Shown: positions 1 to 5,283 of the stretch, in pieces
Layout of the letters: the number at the start of each line of letters is the position of its first letter
Numbering within the stretch: the stretch's first letter is position 1
Origin: Methanomicrobiales archaeon
Lineage (GTDB): Archaea > Halobacteriota > Methanomicrobia > Methanomicrobiales > JACTUA01
Direction: 5' to 3'
DNA: 5,283 nt
Assembly: GCA_028678635.1 (NCBI GenBank)
Contig: JAJRDC010000143.1
Coordinates: 1-5,283, forward strand
Program-made: the position numbers and the translations under genes
Notes under the pieces: model-generated
Database searches by the model: none
Seen by the model: only the letters and a program-made list of their open reading frames with translations
What the model was told of the DNA's origin: nothing

Positions 1-608
1 AGGGCCCGGTCTTTGTGGATGACCCGGATCCCGCGAAGGAGATGGCGCTCCGGTGGAACCCTGCCGAAGATACCAACGTGCAGGAAAAGGACATGGGGGC
101 GGTGAAGGGCACCGATCTCGCGGACCTCTGCGACCTTGTGGGGGGTATGGGATCGGGCGAGATGGTGCGGATCCGGGCCGAGGACGGTTTCACGAAGGAC
201 TTCGTGTACCGGAACGTGTACTCGCCCCCGGCCCGGCAGGGCCCCATCGTCCTCACGTGGTGGAAGGCGGACGAGGGATATGTTCCGGAGTACCGTGAGG
301 GGATGCGGCTCCTTTTCTTTGCTGACACCTCTGTGAATCCCTGGGGGATCCATGCCTTCGGCGCCTGGGACTGGCACGAGTCTGCCGATGAGCGGTTCTG
401 GTACTACTACCGCTCCGGGGAGGAGCGGTACCCCACCACCACCGGCCTCTCGGTGATGTACGTCTCACAGATCACCATTCTCCCTGATCCGGGCGCGGCT
501 CCTTCCCCGGCCCCCACGGAACCGCCGCTGGATCCTCTCATCGGAACCCTGGCGATCATCTTCGCCTCGGTCCTGGTTGCGCACGGACTCCGGAGGGGAA
601 AGCCATGA
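1..608 (+). CDS. Exported, C-terminally anchored SUOX-like paralogue (5' end missing)
   Basis: No specific function is recognised. The reading frame is open to the left edge. The GTG at 15 is not the real start, because the codons before it (G-P-V-F) align with the interior of the paralogue at 789-1634; the first 10 bases are identical to 991-1000. The frame carries the module GAVKGTDLADL, then LVGGM, then an EDGF motif, resembling the G-V-D-L...LVGGV...DGY core of the molybdopterin-binding-fold lipoprotein at 1637-2230. A second motif, GMRLLFFADTSVNP (about 301-342), is shared only with the 789-1634 protein. A proline-rich linker (about 483-537) leads to a hydrophobic segment (about 538-590) ending RRGKP, a typical archaeal C-terminal membrane anchor. 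The stop overlaps the next ATG (ATGA). The missing N-terminus probably holds a signal peptide. I infer a surface protein; any role with the downstream tungstate/molybdate importer is conjecture. Confidence 0.8.
   Translation, partial: GPVFVDDPDPAKEMALRWNPAEDTNVQEKDMGAVKGTDLADLCDLVGGMGSGEMVRIRAEDGFTKDFVYRNVYSPPARQGPIVLTWWKADEGYVPEYREGMRLLFFADTSVNPWGIHAFGAWDWHESADERFWYYYRSGEERYPTTTGLSVMYVSQITILPDPGAAPSPAPTEPPLDPLIGTLAIIFASVLVAHGLRRGKP
592..596 (+). promoter_or_regulatory. Ribosome binding site for the small ORF at 605
   Basis: GGAGG lies inside the end of the upstream gene, 8 bases before the ATG at 605. This is the main support for the small ORF being translated. Confidence 0.5.
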
Positions 609-784
609 AACGGGGCCGGCTGCACCACCTGCTGAAACCGCCGCGGGCAGGGCGGCCTCCGCAGGGCAGGGGGTCCAATCCACCACCACCTCTCCCTGAA
701 ACCGCTGATCCGGACGTGGCGGGGCAGTCCTGGGACCAGCTGATCAGGTTCCACGTGGCATGGATACAACAGGAAGGGAGGTGA
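605..784 (+). CDS. Possible small protein of 59 residues, function unknown
   Basis: An ATG overlapping the TGA of the preceding gene (ATGA) opens a 59-codon frame ending in TGA at 782-784, four bases before the GTG of the next gene. A GGAGG at 592-596 is well placed for it. The product starts MKRGRLHHLLKPPRAGRPP, continues through a proline stretch (PPPPLPE) and ends with a more ordinary segment, SWDQLIRFHVAWIQQEGR. It has no signal peptide, membrane segment or cysteines, and I recognise no family. In its favour are the coupled start, the ribosome binding site and an exact fit into the gap between two real genes. Against it are the low-complexity Pro/Arg composition and the fact that stop-free frames of this length arise easily in GC-rich DNA. 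It may instead be a spacer that keeps ribosomes moving to the next start. Confidence 0.42.
   Translation: MKRGRLHHLLKPPRAGRPPQGRGSNPPPPLPETADPDVAGQSWDQLIRFHVAWIQQEGR
777..784 (+). promoter_or_regulatory. Strong ribosome binding site fixing the GTG start at 789
   Basis: GGAGGTGA, a long match to the anti-Shine-Dalgarno tail, ends 4 bases before GTG at 789. That GTG begins a clear signal peptide, so the non-ATG start is well supported. The TGA of this site is also the stop codon of the small ORF at 605-784. Confidence 0.75.
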
Positions 785-788
785 ACCT

Positions 789-1634
789 GTGGGAATCACG
801 CAGTATCTGCTCCTTGCCCTCCTCCTCTCCGCCGTCCTGGCGGCGCCGGTGCTCGCCGCTCCCACCACGGAGGTGAGGGCAGTGGCCATCGCGCCCAACG
901 GGACGGTGACCGCGGAGCGGACGGTGGACTACCGCTGGCTGGAAGCGAACCTCCCGGTACTGGGCGACGGGGTCACCCACTACTACCAGCAGGGCCCGGT
1001 TTTCACCGATGACAGGGAGGCCCGGTGGGACCCCAACGAGACCACGAACTTCAAGGACCGGGGAGCGGTGAAGTGCACGGACCTCGCGGACCTGGCCGGC
1101 CTGGTGGGAGGCGTGGCTCCAGGTGATGACGTGATGGTCCACGCGGCGGACGGGTACCACGTGGAGTTCGGGTACCCCAACGTGGCCACGCCGGACCCCC
1201 GCCAGGGCCCTGTCGGCATCTGCTGGTTTAATGCAGAGGAAACTGACCTGGGCGAACGGCAGGGGGTTGGTTACCCGCCCGATTACCACGTGGGGATGCG
1301 TCTCGTCTTCTTTGCCGACACCTCCACGAACCCGGAGGGAAAGCACGTCTTTGGCAACACGGACATGCGGGCTGTGATGCCCCCGGAGGCGGTCCACCTC
1401 TTCGATGACCTGTTCCCCTCCACCTCCGGCTACGGGGTGAAGTGGATCGATGAGATCCGGGTGTACCAGGGCGGGTACAACGGTGTCCGGAACGCAGTGG
1501 TGAAGTCCCTCACCGGCACGGAGGATGCAGATCCCACCCCTGTGCTCCCCACCGGTGCCCCGTCCATCCCCCTTGCCGCCTTCCTGCCGGTCATTGCGCT
1601 CGCCGGGGCTGCGATTCTCCCACGGCGGAGATGA
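789..1634 (+). CDS. Exported, C-terminally anchored SUOX-like protein, paralogue of the gene at 1-608
   Basis: The 281-residue product has an N-terminal signal peptide (residues 1 to about 23, Leu/Ala-rich, ending AAPVLAAP). A C-terminal hydrophobic stretch (about 259-277) followed by RRR forms a tail anchor, so most of the protein is outside the cell. The middle contains VKCTDLADLAGLVGGVAPGD (from Val94), an AADGY motif soon after, and VKWIDEIRV near 217-225. These match in order the RGVDLRDL...LVGGVGPGD...APDGY...VKWVDRIEV elements of the molybdopterin-binding-fold protein encoded just downstream, so I infer the same fold. Between them is a segment with GMRLVFFADTSTNPEGKHVFG, shared with the 1-608 protein but not with the downstream one. 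NGT and NET sequons would fit an N-glycosylated surface protein. I see no CxGN-type Mo ligand; Cys96 lies in a different part of the core. Exact function is unknown. The start is GTG with a strong ribosome binding site. Confidence 0.85.
   Translation: MGITQYLLLALLLSAVLAAPVLAAPTTEVRAVAIAPNGTVTAERTVDYRWLEANLPVLGDGVTHYYQQGPVFTDDREARWDPNETTNFKDRGAVKCTDLADLAGLVGGVAPGDDVMVHAADGYHVEFGYPNVATPDPRQGPVGICWFNAEETDLGERQGVGYPPDYHVGMRLVFFADTSTNPEGKHVFGNTDMRAVMPPEAVHLFDDLFPSTSGYGVKWIDEIRVYQGGYNGVRNAVVKSLTGTEDADPTPVLPTGAPSIPLAAFLPVIALAGAAILPRRR
1627..1630 (+). promoter_or_regulatory. Ribosome binding site favouring ATG at 1637 over 1631
   Basis: GGAG directly abuts the ATG at 1631, leaving no spacing, but sits 6 bases before the in-frame ATG at 1637. 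The second ATG is therefore the better start, although the first gives the ATGA overlap common in this cluster. The difference is two residues. Confidence 0.5.
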
Positions 1635-1636
1635 GC

Positions 1637-2230
1637 ATGCAGACGTCCTCCTCCCTCACTGCAGGGATCCTGCTCGGCTGCCTTTTCCTCTGCCTGGCAG
1701 CCGGCTGCAGTGCCACGGCACCCTCAGGAGCCACGATGACCCCGAAGGTCCCTGCGGATGACTTTTCCGGCTGGACCCTCACCCTGAACGGCACCACGGA
1801 GCGGGTGCTCACCCTTGACGACCTCCGGGCCATGCCGTCCGTCACCGGGCACGGGTACGCTGTTTCCACGGTCGGGATCCGGTACGGCCCCTGGGTCGTC
1901 AGGGGGGTGGATCTGCGGGACCTGGCCGCCCTCGTGGGCGGCGTGGGCCCCGGTGATCAGGTCTGGATCTCGGCACCGGATGGCTACCTCTGGGTCTTTG
2001 ACCACGACCAGCTGGAGGGCAGGGACTTCATCACCTTCGATGCGAACCTCTCGGAGATCGCCGCGCCGCCCCTCCGGGTTGTTCTGGCCTGCGAGCTGGA
2101 CGGGCACCCGCTCAGCTACGATGACGGCGGCCCCTGCCGGATCGGGATCATCTCCGAGACACCCGGTGTGGTGACCGAGGGATCAGCATGGGTAAAATGG
2201 GTGGACCGGATCGAGGTCCGCAGGGCATGA
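1637..2230 (+). CDS. Lipoprotein with sulfite-oxidase-like molybdopterin-binding fold, lacking the Mo-ligand cysteine
   Basis: The product is about 197 residues (199 if the ATG at 1631 is used). It begins with a lipoprotein signal whose lipobox is LAAGC (Cys24), so it should be tethered outside the membrane. The rest follows the oxidoreductase molybdopterin-binding domain pattern: GWTLTLNG, then LTLDDLRAMPS, then YGPWVVRGVDLRDLAALVGG, an APDGY motif, LRVVLACELDGHPL, GGPCRIGI and finally VKWVDRIEV. In catalytic members a cysteine in this first half ligates molybdenum; here the aligned segment reads VSTVGI (around Ser77-Thr78), with no cysteine. The only cysteines of the mature chain after Cys24 are Cys152 and Cys167, which could pair with each other. 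A classical Mo enzyme is therefore unlikely; binding of a pterin, metal oxyanion or partner protein is conceivable. It lies between its two paralogues and wtpA, and its stop overlaps the wtpA ATG. Confidence 0.85.
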   Translation: MQTSSSLTAGILLGCLFLCLAAGCSATAPSGATMTPKVPADDFSGWTLTLNGTTERVLTLDDLRAMPSVTGHGYAVSTVGIRYGPWVVRGVDLRDLAALVGGVGPGDQVWISAPDGYLWVFDHDQLEGRDFITFDANLSEIAAPPLRVVLACELDGHPLSYDDGGPCRIGIISETPGVVTEGSAWVKWVDRIEVRRA

Positions 2231-3237
2231 GGCTCCCGGCAGCTGCCGCGGCCCTTGCCGTGCTCCTGCTGGTGCTGGCAGTTCTCTCCGGGTGCACCAC
2301 TGAGCAGGCGCCGGAGGAGCGGGTGATCCGGGTGGTGGCGGCCGGGAGCCTCCTCTACCCCTTCGAGGAGGCGGAGGAGCGGTTCGAGGCGCTCCACCCT
2401 GGTACCGATGTGCGGGTGGAGGGGCACGGCTCTATCCAGGCGATCCGGCAGGTGACGGACCTGGGGCGACCCTTCGATGTGGTGGCAGTGGCCGACGAGT
2501 CCCTTGTGCCGGATCTCATGTATCAACCCATGGAGGGGACCGGCCGGAACTTCACCGATTCCTACGTGCCCTTCGCCCGGAACGAGATGGTGATCGCGTA
2601 CACGGCAAAGAGCCGGTACGGGAGCGAGATCACGGCTGAGAACTGGCCCGAGGTTCTCTCCAGGCCTGACGTGCGGGTGGGCTTCTCCAACCCGATGCTG
2701 GATGCCGCAGGCTACCGGGCGCTGATGGTGGCCGTCCTTTCCGGGGACCATTACCGGGATCCGGGCCTCTTCTCCCGCGTCATCGGGGACCACTTCTCTC
2801 CGCCGCTGGAGGTGCGGGAGGATGACGGAGTCCGGGTGGTGGAACTGCCACAGGTGATGAAGCCCTCTGACTCCCATATCGCCATCCGGGACGGATCCCT
2901 CTTCCTCATGTCCCTCCTTGCCGCCGGCGGGATCGACTATGCTTTCGAGTACCGGAGCGTGGCCGAGGCCCAGAACTTCTCGTGGGTGCCGCTTCCTCCG
3001 GAGATCAACCTGGCAGACCCGGGCCGGGCGGATCACTATGGTACGGTGAAGGTGATCCTGGGCTTTCCCCGATTCTCCTCGATCGGCAGGGAACGGACCG
3101 GAAGGCCTATCGTGTACGCCCTCACGGTACCGAACAGTGCCCCCGATCCCGCGGCAGGCGGGGAGTTCGTGGCGTTCGTGGTGAACGAGTCACGACAGGG
3201 GGGACGGGGATGGCCCGCACCGCTGGGCACGGACTGA
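2227..3237 (+). CDS. wtpA: Tungstate/molybdate ABC transporter, substrate-binding lipoprotein WtpA
   Basis: This is the extracytoplasmic receptor that captures tungstate or molybdate for the WtpBC importer. The 336-residue product has a signal peptide ending in a lipobox (LSGC, Cys23). It then shows the family landmarks: VVAAGSLLYPF (Ser41), EGHGS (Ser69), FDVVAVADESLVPDLM, PFARNEMVIAYT, VGFSNPMLDAAGYR (Asp159), IDYAFEYRSVA (Glu241), LPPEINL and PIVYALTVPNSAP. In the archaeal ModA/WtpA structures known to me, two serines, an aspartate and a glutamate at these places surround an octahedral oxyanion, and all four have counterparts here. Length is normal for the family, though the C-terminal tail after the last family motif looks divergent. 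I chose ATG 2227 rather than an in-frame ATG at 2188: it starts the signal peptide, overlaps the upstream stop as ATGA and has GAGGT at 2213-2217. NFT, NFS and NES sequons suit an external glycoprotein. W versus Mo preference cannot be read from the sequence. Confidence 0.94.
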   Translation: MRLPAAAAALAVLLLVLAVLSGCTTEQAPEERVIRVVAAGSLLYPFEEAEERFEALHPGTDVRVEGHGSIQAIRQVTDLGRPFDVVAVADESLVPDLMYQPMEGTGRNFTDSYVPFARNEMVIAYTAKSRYGSEITAENWPEVLSRPDVRVGFSNPMLDAAGYRALMVAVLSGDHYRDPGLFSRVIGDHFSPPLEVREDDGVRVVELPQVMKPSDSHIAIRDGSLFLMSLLAAGGIDYAFEYRSVAEAQNFSWVPLPPEINLADPGRADHYGTVKVILGFPRFSSIGRERTGRPIVYALTVPNSAPDPAAGGEFVAFVVNESRQGGRGWPAPLGTD

Positions 3238-3252
3238 GGGGGCCATTCCTGC

Positions 3253-3260
3253 GGGGAGGT
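3253..3260 (+). promoter_or_regulatory. Ribosome binding site of wtpB in the only real intergenic gap
   Basis: GGGGAGGT ends 5 bases before the wtpB ATG at 3266. It lies in the 28-base gap 3238-3265, the longest in the window. I see no stem-loop plus T-tract or AT-rich box there, so the gap looks like a translation initiation region only. Confidence 0.7.
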
Positions 3261-3265
3261 ACCTG

Positions 3266-4066
3266 ATGAGACTTCCGGACCGGATGACCCTGGCCTTCAC
3301 CGTTGCCGGGGCCATGCTCGTGGCCTACACGGTGGCAGCACTCCTCGTCATCGCCATTCCTGAGCTCACTTCCCTCTCCCACCTCCTTTCGGTGGCGGCT
3401 GAGCCGGACGTGATCTCGTCCATCCTCCTCACCTTTGCCGCCGGATTCGTTGCGGTGGCGATCCTAGCCCTGCTGGGTACGCCCCTCGCCTACCAGCTGG
3501 CCCGCACCGACTTCCGGGGGAAGGCGCTGGTGGAGAGCCTGATCGATATCCCCCTGATCCTGCCGCACACGGTGGCCGGACTGATGGTGTACCTCCTCTT
3601 CATGGCCCGGGGCCCCATCGGCGGGCTGTTTGCTCCCGCCGGCATCTTCTTCGAGGAGGCCTTCCTGGGCATCGTTGTCGCCATGGTCTTTGTTTCCACC
3701 CCGTACTACGTGAACACGGTCCGGGAGGGATTTTCCCGGGTTCCGGTGCAGCTGGAGCACGTGGCCCGGACCCTGGGCGCCCGCCGGTTCCGGGCGTTTA
3801 CTGCCGTCACCCTCCCGCTCAGCCAGGGGCATCTCATCAGCGGGGCCACGATGGCCTGGGGGCGGGCCGTCGGGGAGTTCGCCGCGGTCATCATGATCGC
3901 CTACTTCCCCATGGTGGTCTCCACCCTGATCTACCAGCGGTTCTCCACCGGGGGTCTCGCCGAGAGCCGTTCCGTGGCCTTCCTGATGGTGATCGTCGCG
4001 TTCCTGATCTTCCTCCTGATCCGGTGGGCGGCAGGGAGCCGCAGGAGGCGCGATGATCACCCTTGA
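3266..4066 (+). CDS. wtpB: Tungstate/molybdate ABC transporter, permease WtpB
   Basis: This is the membrane channel subunit, working as a dimer with WtpA outside and WtpC inside. The 266-residue product has about six hydrophobic segments, roughly residues 9-32, 50-76, 88-113, 132-152, 192-218 and 236-257, the usual count for ModB/WtpB permeases. The cytoplasmic coupling loop is clear: EHVARTLGARRFRAFTAVTL begins at Glu164 and carries the EAA-type motif with Gly171, which docks on the ATPase. Other family hallmarks are PLAYQLART (73-81), DIPLILPHTVAGLM and WGRAVGEFAAV (198-207). The protein ends in a basic, cytoplasmic tail (RRRRDD). It follows wtpA after 28 bases and overlaps wtpC by 14 bases. 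ModB of molybdate systems is very similar, so the Wtp name rests mainly on the WtpA partner. Confidence 0.94.
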   Translation: MRLPDRMTLAFTVAGAMLVAYTVAALLVIAIPELTSLSHLLSVAAEPDVISSILLTFAAGFVAVAILALLGTPLAYQLARTDFRGKALVESLIDIPLILPHTVAGLMVYLLFMARGPIGGLFAPAGIFFEEAFLGIVVAMVFVSTPYYVNTVREGFSRVPVQLEHVARTLGARRFRAFTAVTLPLSQGHLISGATMAWGRAVGEFAAVIMIAYFPMVVSTLIYQRFSTGGLAESRSVAFLMVIVAFLIFLLIRWAAGSRRRRDDHP

Positions 4067-5120
4067 CCGGGTCACCCTCCGGCGGGGCAGCTTCGCCCTC
4101 CGGGAGATCTCGCTCCACGTGGAACGGGGAGAATATCTCTTCGTGTTGGGACCTTCGGGTTCCGGAAAAACCCTCCTCCTGGAAACCATCGCCGGCATCC
4201 ACCCGGACGCCGGAGGCCGGGTCCTGGTCCGGGACCAGGATGTGACCGTCATACCCCCGGAAGGGCGCCGGGTGGCTCTCGTGTACCAGGACTATGCCCT
4301 CTTTCCCCACCTGACGGTCCGTGAGAACGTGGCTTTCGGACCCCGGATGCGGGGGGCCGATACCGGATCCGCCGTGGACCGGCTGCTGGACCGGTTCGGG
4401 CTCACTCCTCTCGCGGACCGGTACCCGGACCGGCTCAGCGGCGGGGAGCGGCAGCGCGTGGCTCTGGCCCGGGCTCTCGCCACGGAGCCGGACATCCTCC
4501 TGCTGGATGAGCCCTTCTCGGCCGTGGACCCGGAGCTCCGATCCCGCTATCTGCGGGAGATGAGGGACCTCCAGCGGGAGCAGGGGCTGACCGTCCTGCA
4601 GGTGAGCCACTCAAGGGACGAAGCCTTCGCTCTGGCCTCCCGGGTGGCGGTGATGGATAGCGGCAGGATTCTCCAGACCGGCACGCTGGAGGAGGTCTTC
4701 CGCCACCCGTCGAGCCGGGACACTGCCCGGATCGCCGGGATCGAGAACCTGGTGGAGGGCATGGTGATCGGCACCTCCGGCCAGGTTGCCGAGATCCTGC
4801 TCCCCGGCGGTTCCCGGGTCCAGGCCCGGGGGAATGTGACCGCCACTGCAACGGTCACTGTCTGCATCCCTGCCGCCGAGATCCGGCTGGTCCCCGGTGG
4901 CGCCTGCGCCAGGGACGGTACCACGGTGATCCCGGGCACCGTCACTGGCCTGATGGCCGGCGAACACACCACCCTGGTCGAACTGGACTGCGGCTTCCCC
5001 CTCACGGCCCGGGTCCCGTCGTCAGATCTTCCGGCCCTCTCCCTGGCAGTGGGAGACCCGGTCTCGGCCTGCATCCCTGGAGCAGCGATACACGTCATTC
5101 CCAAAGGGGATGAAGGATGA
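4053..5120 (+). CDS. wtpC: Tungstate/molybdate ABC transporter, ATP-binding protein WtpC
   Basis: This is the cytoplasmic ATPase that powers import through WtpB. The 355-residue product has all ABC motifs intact: Walker A GPSGSGKT (33-40), Q-loop Gln79 in VYQDYALFPHLTV, signature LSGGERQR (128-135), Walker B ILLLDEP (148-154), D-loop SAVD (156-159) and switch His186. The C-terminal part (about 231-350) looks like two consecutive TOBE/Mop-type OB folds, one beginning near ENLVEG (231) and the other near PGTVTG (294). In several Mod/Wtp-type transporters this regulatory region binds the oxyanion and shuts the transporter down when cellular levels are high; whether that holds here is inferred. 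The ATG at 4053 lies inside wtpB (14-base overlap) and has AGGAGG at 4043-4048. Full length for the family, with nothing missing. Confidence 0.95.
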   Translation: MITLDRVTLRRGSFALREISLHVERGEYLFVLGPSGSGKTLLLETIAGIHPDAGGRVLVRDQDVTVIPPEGRRVALVYQDYALFPHLTVRENVAFGPRMRGADTGSAVDRLLDRFGLTPLADRYPDRLSGGERQRVALARALATEPDILLLDEPFSAVDPELRSRYLREMRDLQREQGLTVLQVSHSRDEAFALASRVAVMDSGRILQTGTLEEVFRHPSSRDTARIAGIENLVEGMVIGTSGQVAEILLPGGSRVQARGNVTATATVTVCIPAAEIRLVPGGACARDGTTVIPGTVTGLMAGEHTTLVELDCGFPLTARVPSSDLPALSLAVGDPVSACIPGAAIHVIPKGDEG

Positions 5121-5283
5121 CCCCTTTTCACCGGTTCCTGCTCCTCCTTCTCGTTCTCGTCTCTCTTGCCCTCCCTGTAATGGCGGCATCGGGGGATCCC
5201 GTGATTATTGAACCTGCCGTTCTCCTCAGGGGCCCCTACCTGACCCCTGCACCCGGGGGGATCACCGTGAACCTCCGCTTCGA
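5117..5283 (+). CDS. Exported protein, N-terminal part only; likely secreted metallophosphoesterase
   Basis: The ATG at 5117 overlaps the wtpC stop (ATGA) and has GGGG at 5106-5109, seven bases upstream. The frame stays open to the window edge, giving 55 complete codons. It begins with a clear signal peptide (MTPFHRFLLLLLVLVSLALP, then VMAASG), so the protein is exported. After it comes LLRGPYLTPAPGGITVNLRF. This resembles the short fibronectin-like opening of purple-acid-phosphatase-type metallophosphoesterases, which often reads RGPYLQ...SITVxWRT. The catalytic domain would be to the right and cannot be seen, so the assignment is tentative. Another extracellular protein with an immunoglobulin-like N-terminal domain is possible. 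Co-transcription with wtpABC is likely from the overlap. Confidence 0.75.
   Translation, partial: MTPFHRFLLLLLVLVSLALPVMAASGDPVIIEPAVLLRGPYLTPAPGGITVNLRF

Noticed and set aside
15..17. GTG at 15 as the start of the first gene
   Set aside because: The frame is open to the left edge and the preceding codons align with the interior of the paralogue at 789-1634, so the gene starts outside the window.
744..1397. Open frame of 217 codons on the - strand
   Set aside because: Antisense to the signal-peptide-bearing gene at 789-1634 and with no coherent domain. The + strand frame has paralogue support.
2188..2226. ATG at 2188 as the start of wtpA
   Set aside because: It would put 13 charged, glycine-rich residues before the signal peptide and overlap the previous gene by 43 bases. 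ATG 2227 has better signals.
2116..3036. Long open frame of 306 codons on the - strand
   Set aside because: It lies antisense to wtpA, whose motifs are unmistakable. The translation is rich in His, Pro, Gly and Arg, typical of antisense frames in GC-rich genes, and shows no domain.
3238..3265. Possible promoter or terminator in the wtpA-wtpB gap
   Set aside because: Only 28 bases, filled largely by the wtpB ribosome binding site, with no AT-rich box, stem-loop or T-tract.
3464..4252. Open frame of 262 codons on the - strand over wtpB and wtpC
   Set aside because: Antisense shadow of two well-identified genes, with low-complexity charged composition and no recognisable motif.
4547..5131. Open frame of 194 codons on the - strand
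   Set aside because: Antisense to the C-terminal half of wtpC; Ser/Arg/Pro-rich without motifs.

Overview
The window is a dense, GC-rich, single-strand gene cluster with every gene on the + strand. It most likely comes from a methanogenic euryarchaeon, with Methanomicrobiales as my best guess. The reasons are an archaeal-type tungstate/molybdate transporter (WtpABC), strong GGAGG(TGA) ribosome binding sites, secreted proteins held by lipoboxes or by a C-terminal hydrophobic segment ending in basic residues, and a high GC content. The lineage is an inference from style and gene content; no rRNA or other marker gene is present.

Layout: (1) positions 1-608 hold the 3' part of a gene for an exported, C-terminally anchored protein whose start lies left of the window. 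(2) 605-784 is a possible 59-residue small gene, coupled to the first by an ATGA overlap and preceded by a good ribosome binding site. (3) 789-1634 encodes a full-length exported paralogue of the first protein. (4) 1637-2230 encodes a lipoprotein with a sulfite-oxidase-like (oxidoreductase molybdopterin-binding) domain; parts of the two preceding proteins match it, so all three appear to belong to one fold family. (5) 2227-3237, 3266-4066 and 4053-5120 are wtpA, wtpB and wtpC, a complete ABC importer for tungstate/molybdate. (6) 5117-5283 is the 5' end of a further exported protein, cut by the window edge, whose start resembles the N-terminal domain of secreted metallophosphoesterases.

The longest intergenic gap is 28 bases and most junctions are overlaps, so the whole window is probably one transcription unit with its promoter to the left and its terminator to the right. 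I see no promoter, terminator, tRNA, rRNA, CRISPR array or mobile element.

How the genes may work together: WtpA captures the oxyanion outside the membrane, WtpB passes it through and WtpC drives transport. Methanogens need Mo or W for formylmethanofuran dehydrogenase and formate dehydrogenase. The unusual part is upstream: two or more surface-anchored relatives of the molybdopterin-binding fold, with no cysteine where Mo-enzymes of this family carry their metal ligand, appear to be co-transcribed with the transporter. They could be accessory capture, sensing or cofactor-handling proteins, but the sequence alone does not show which.
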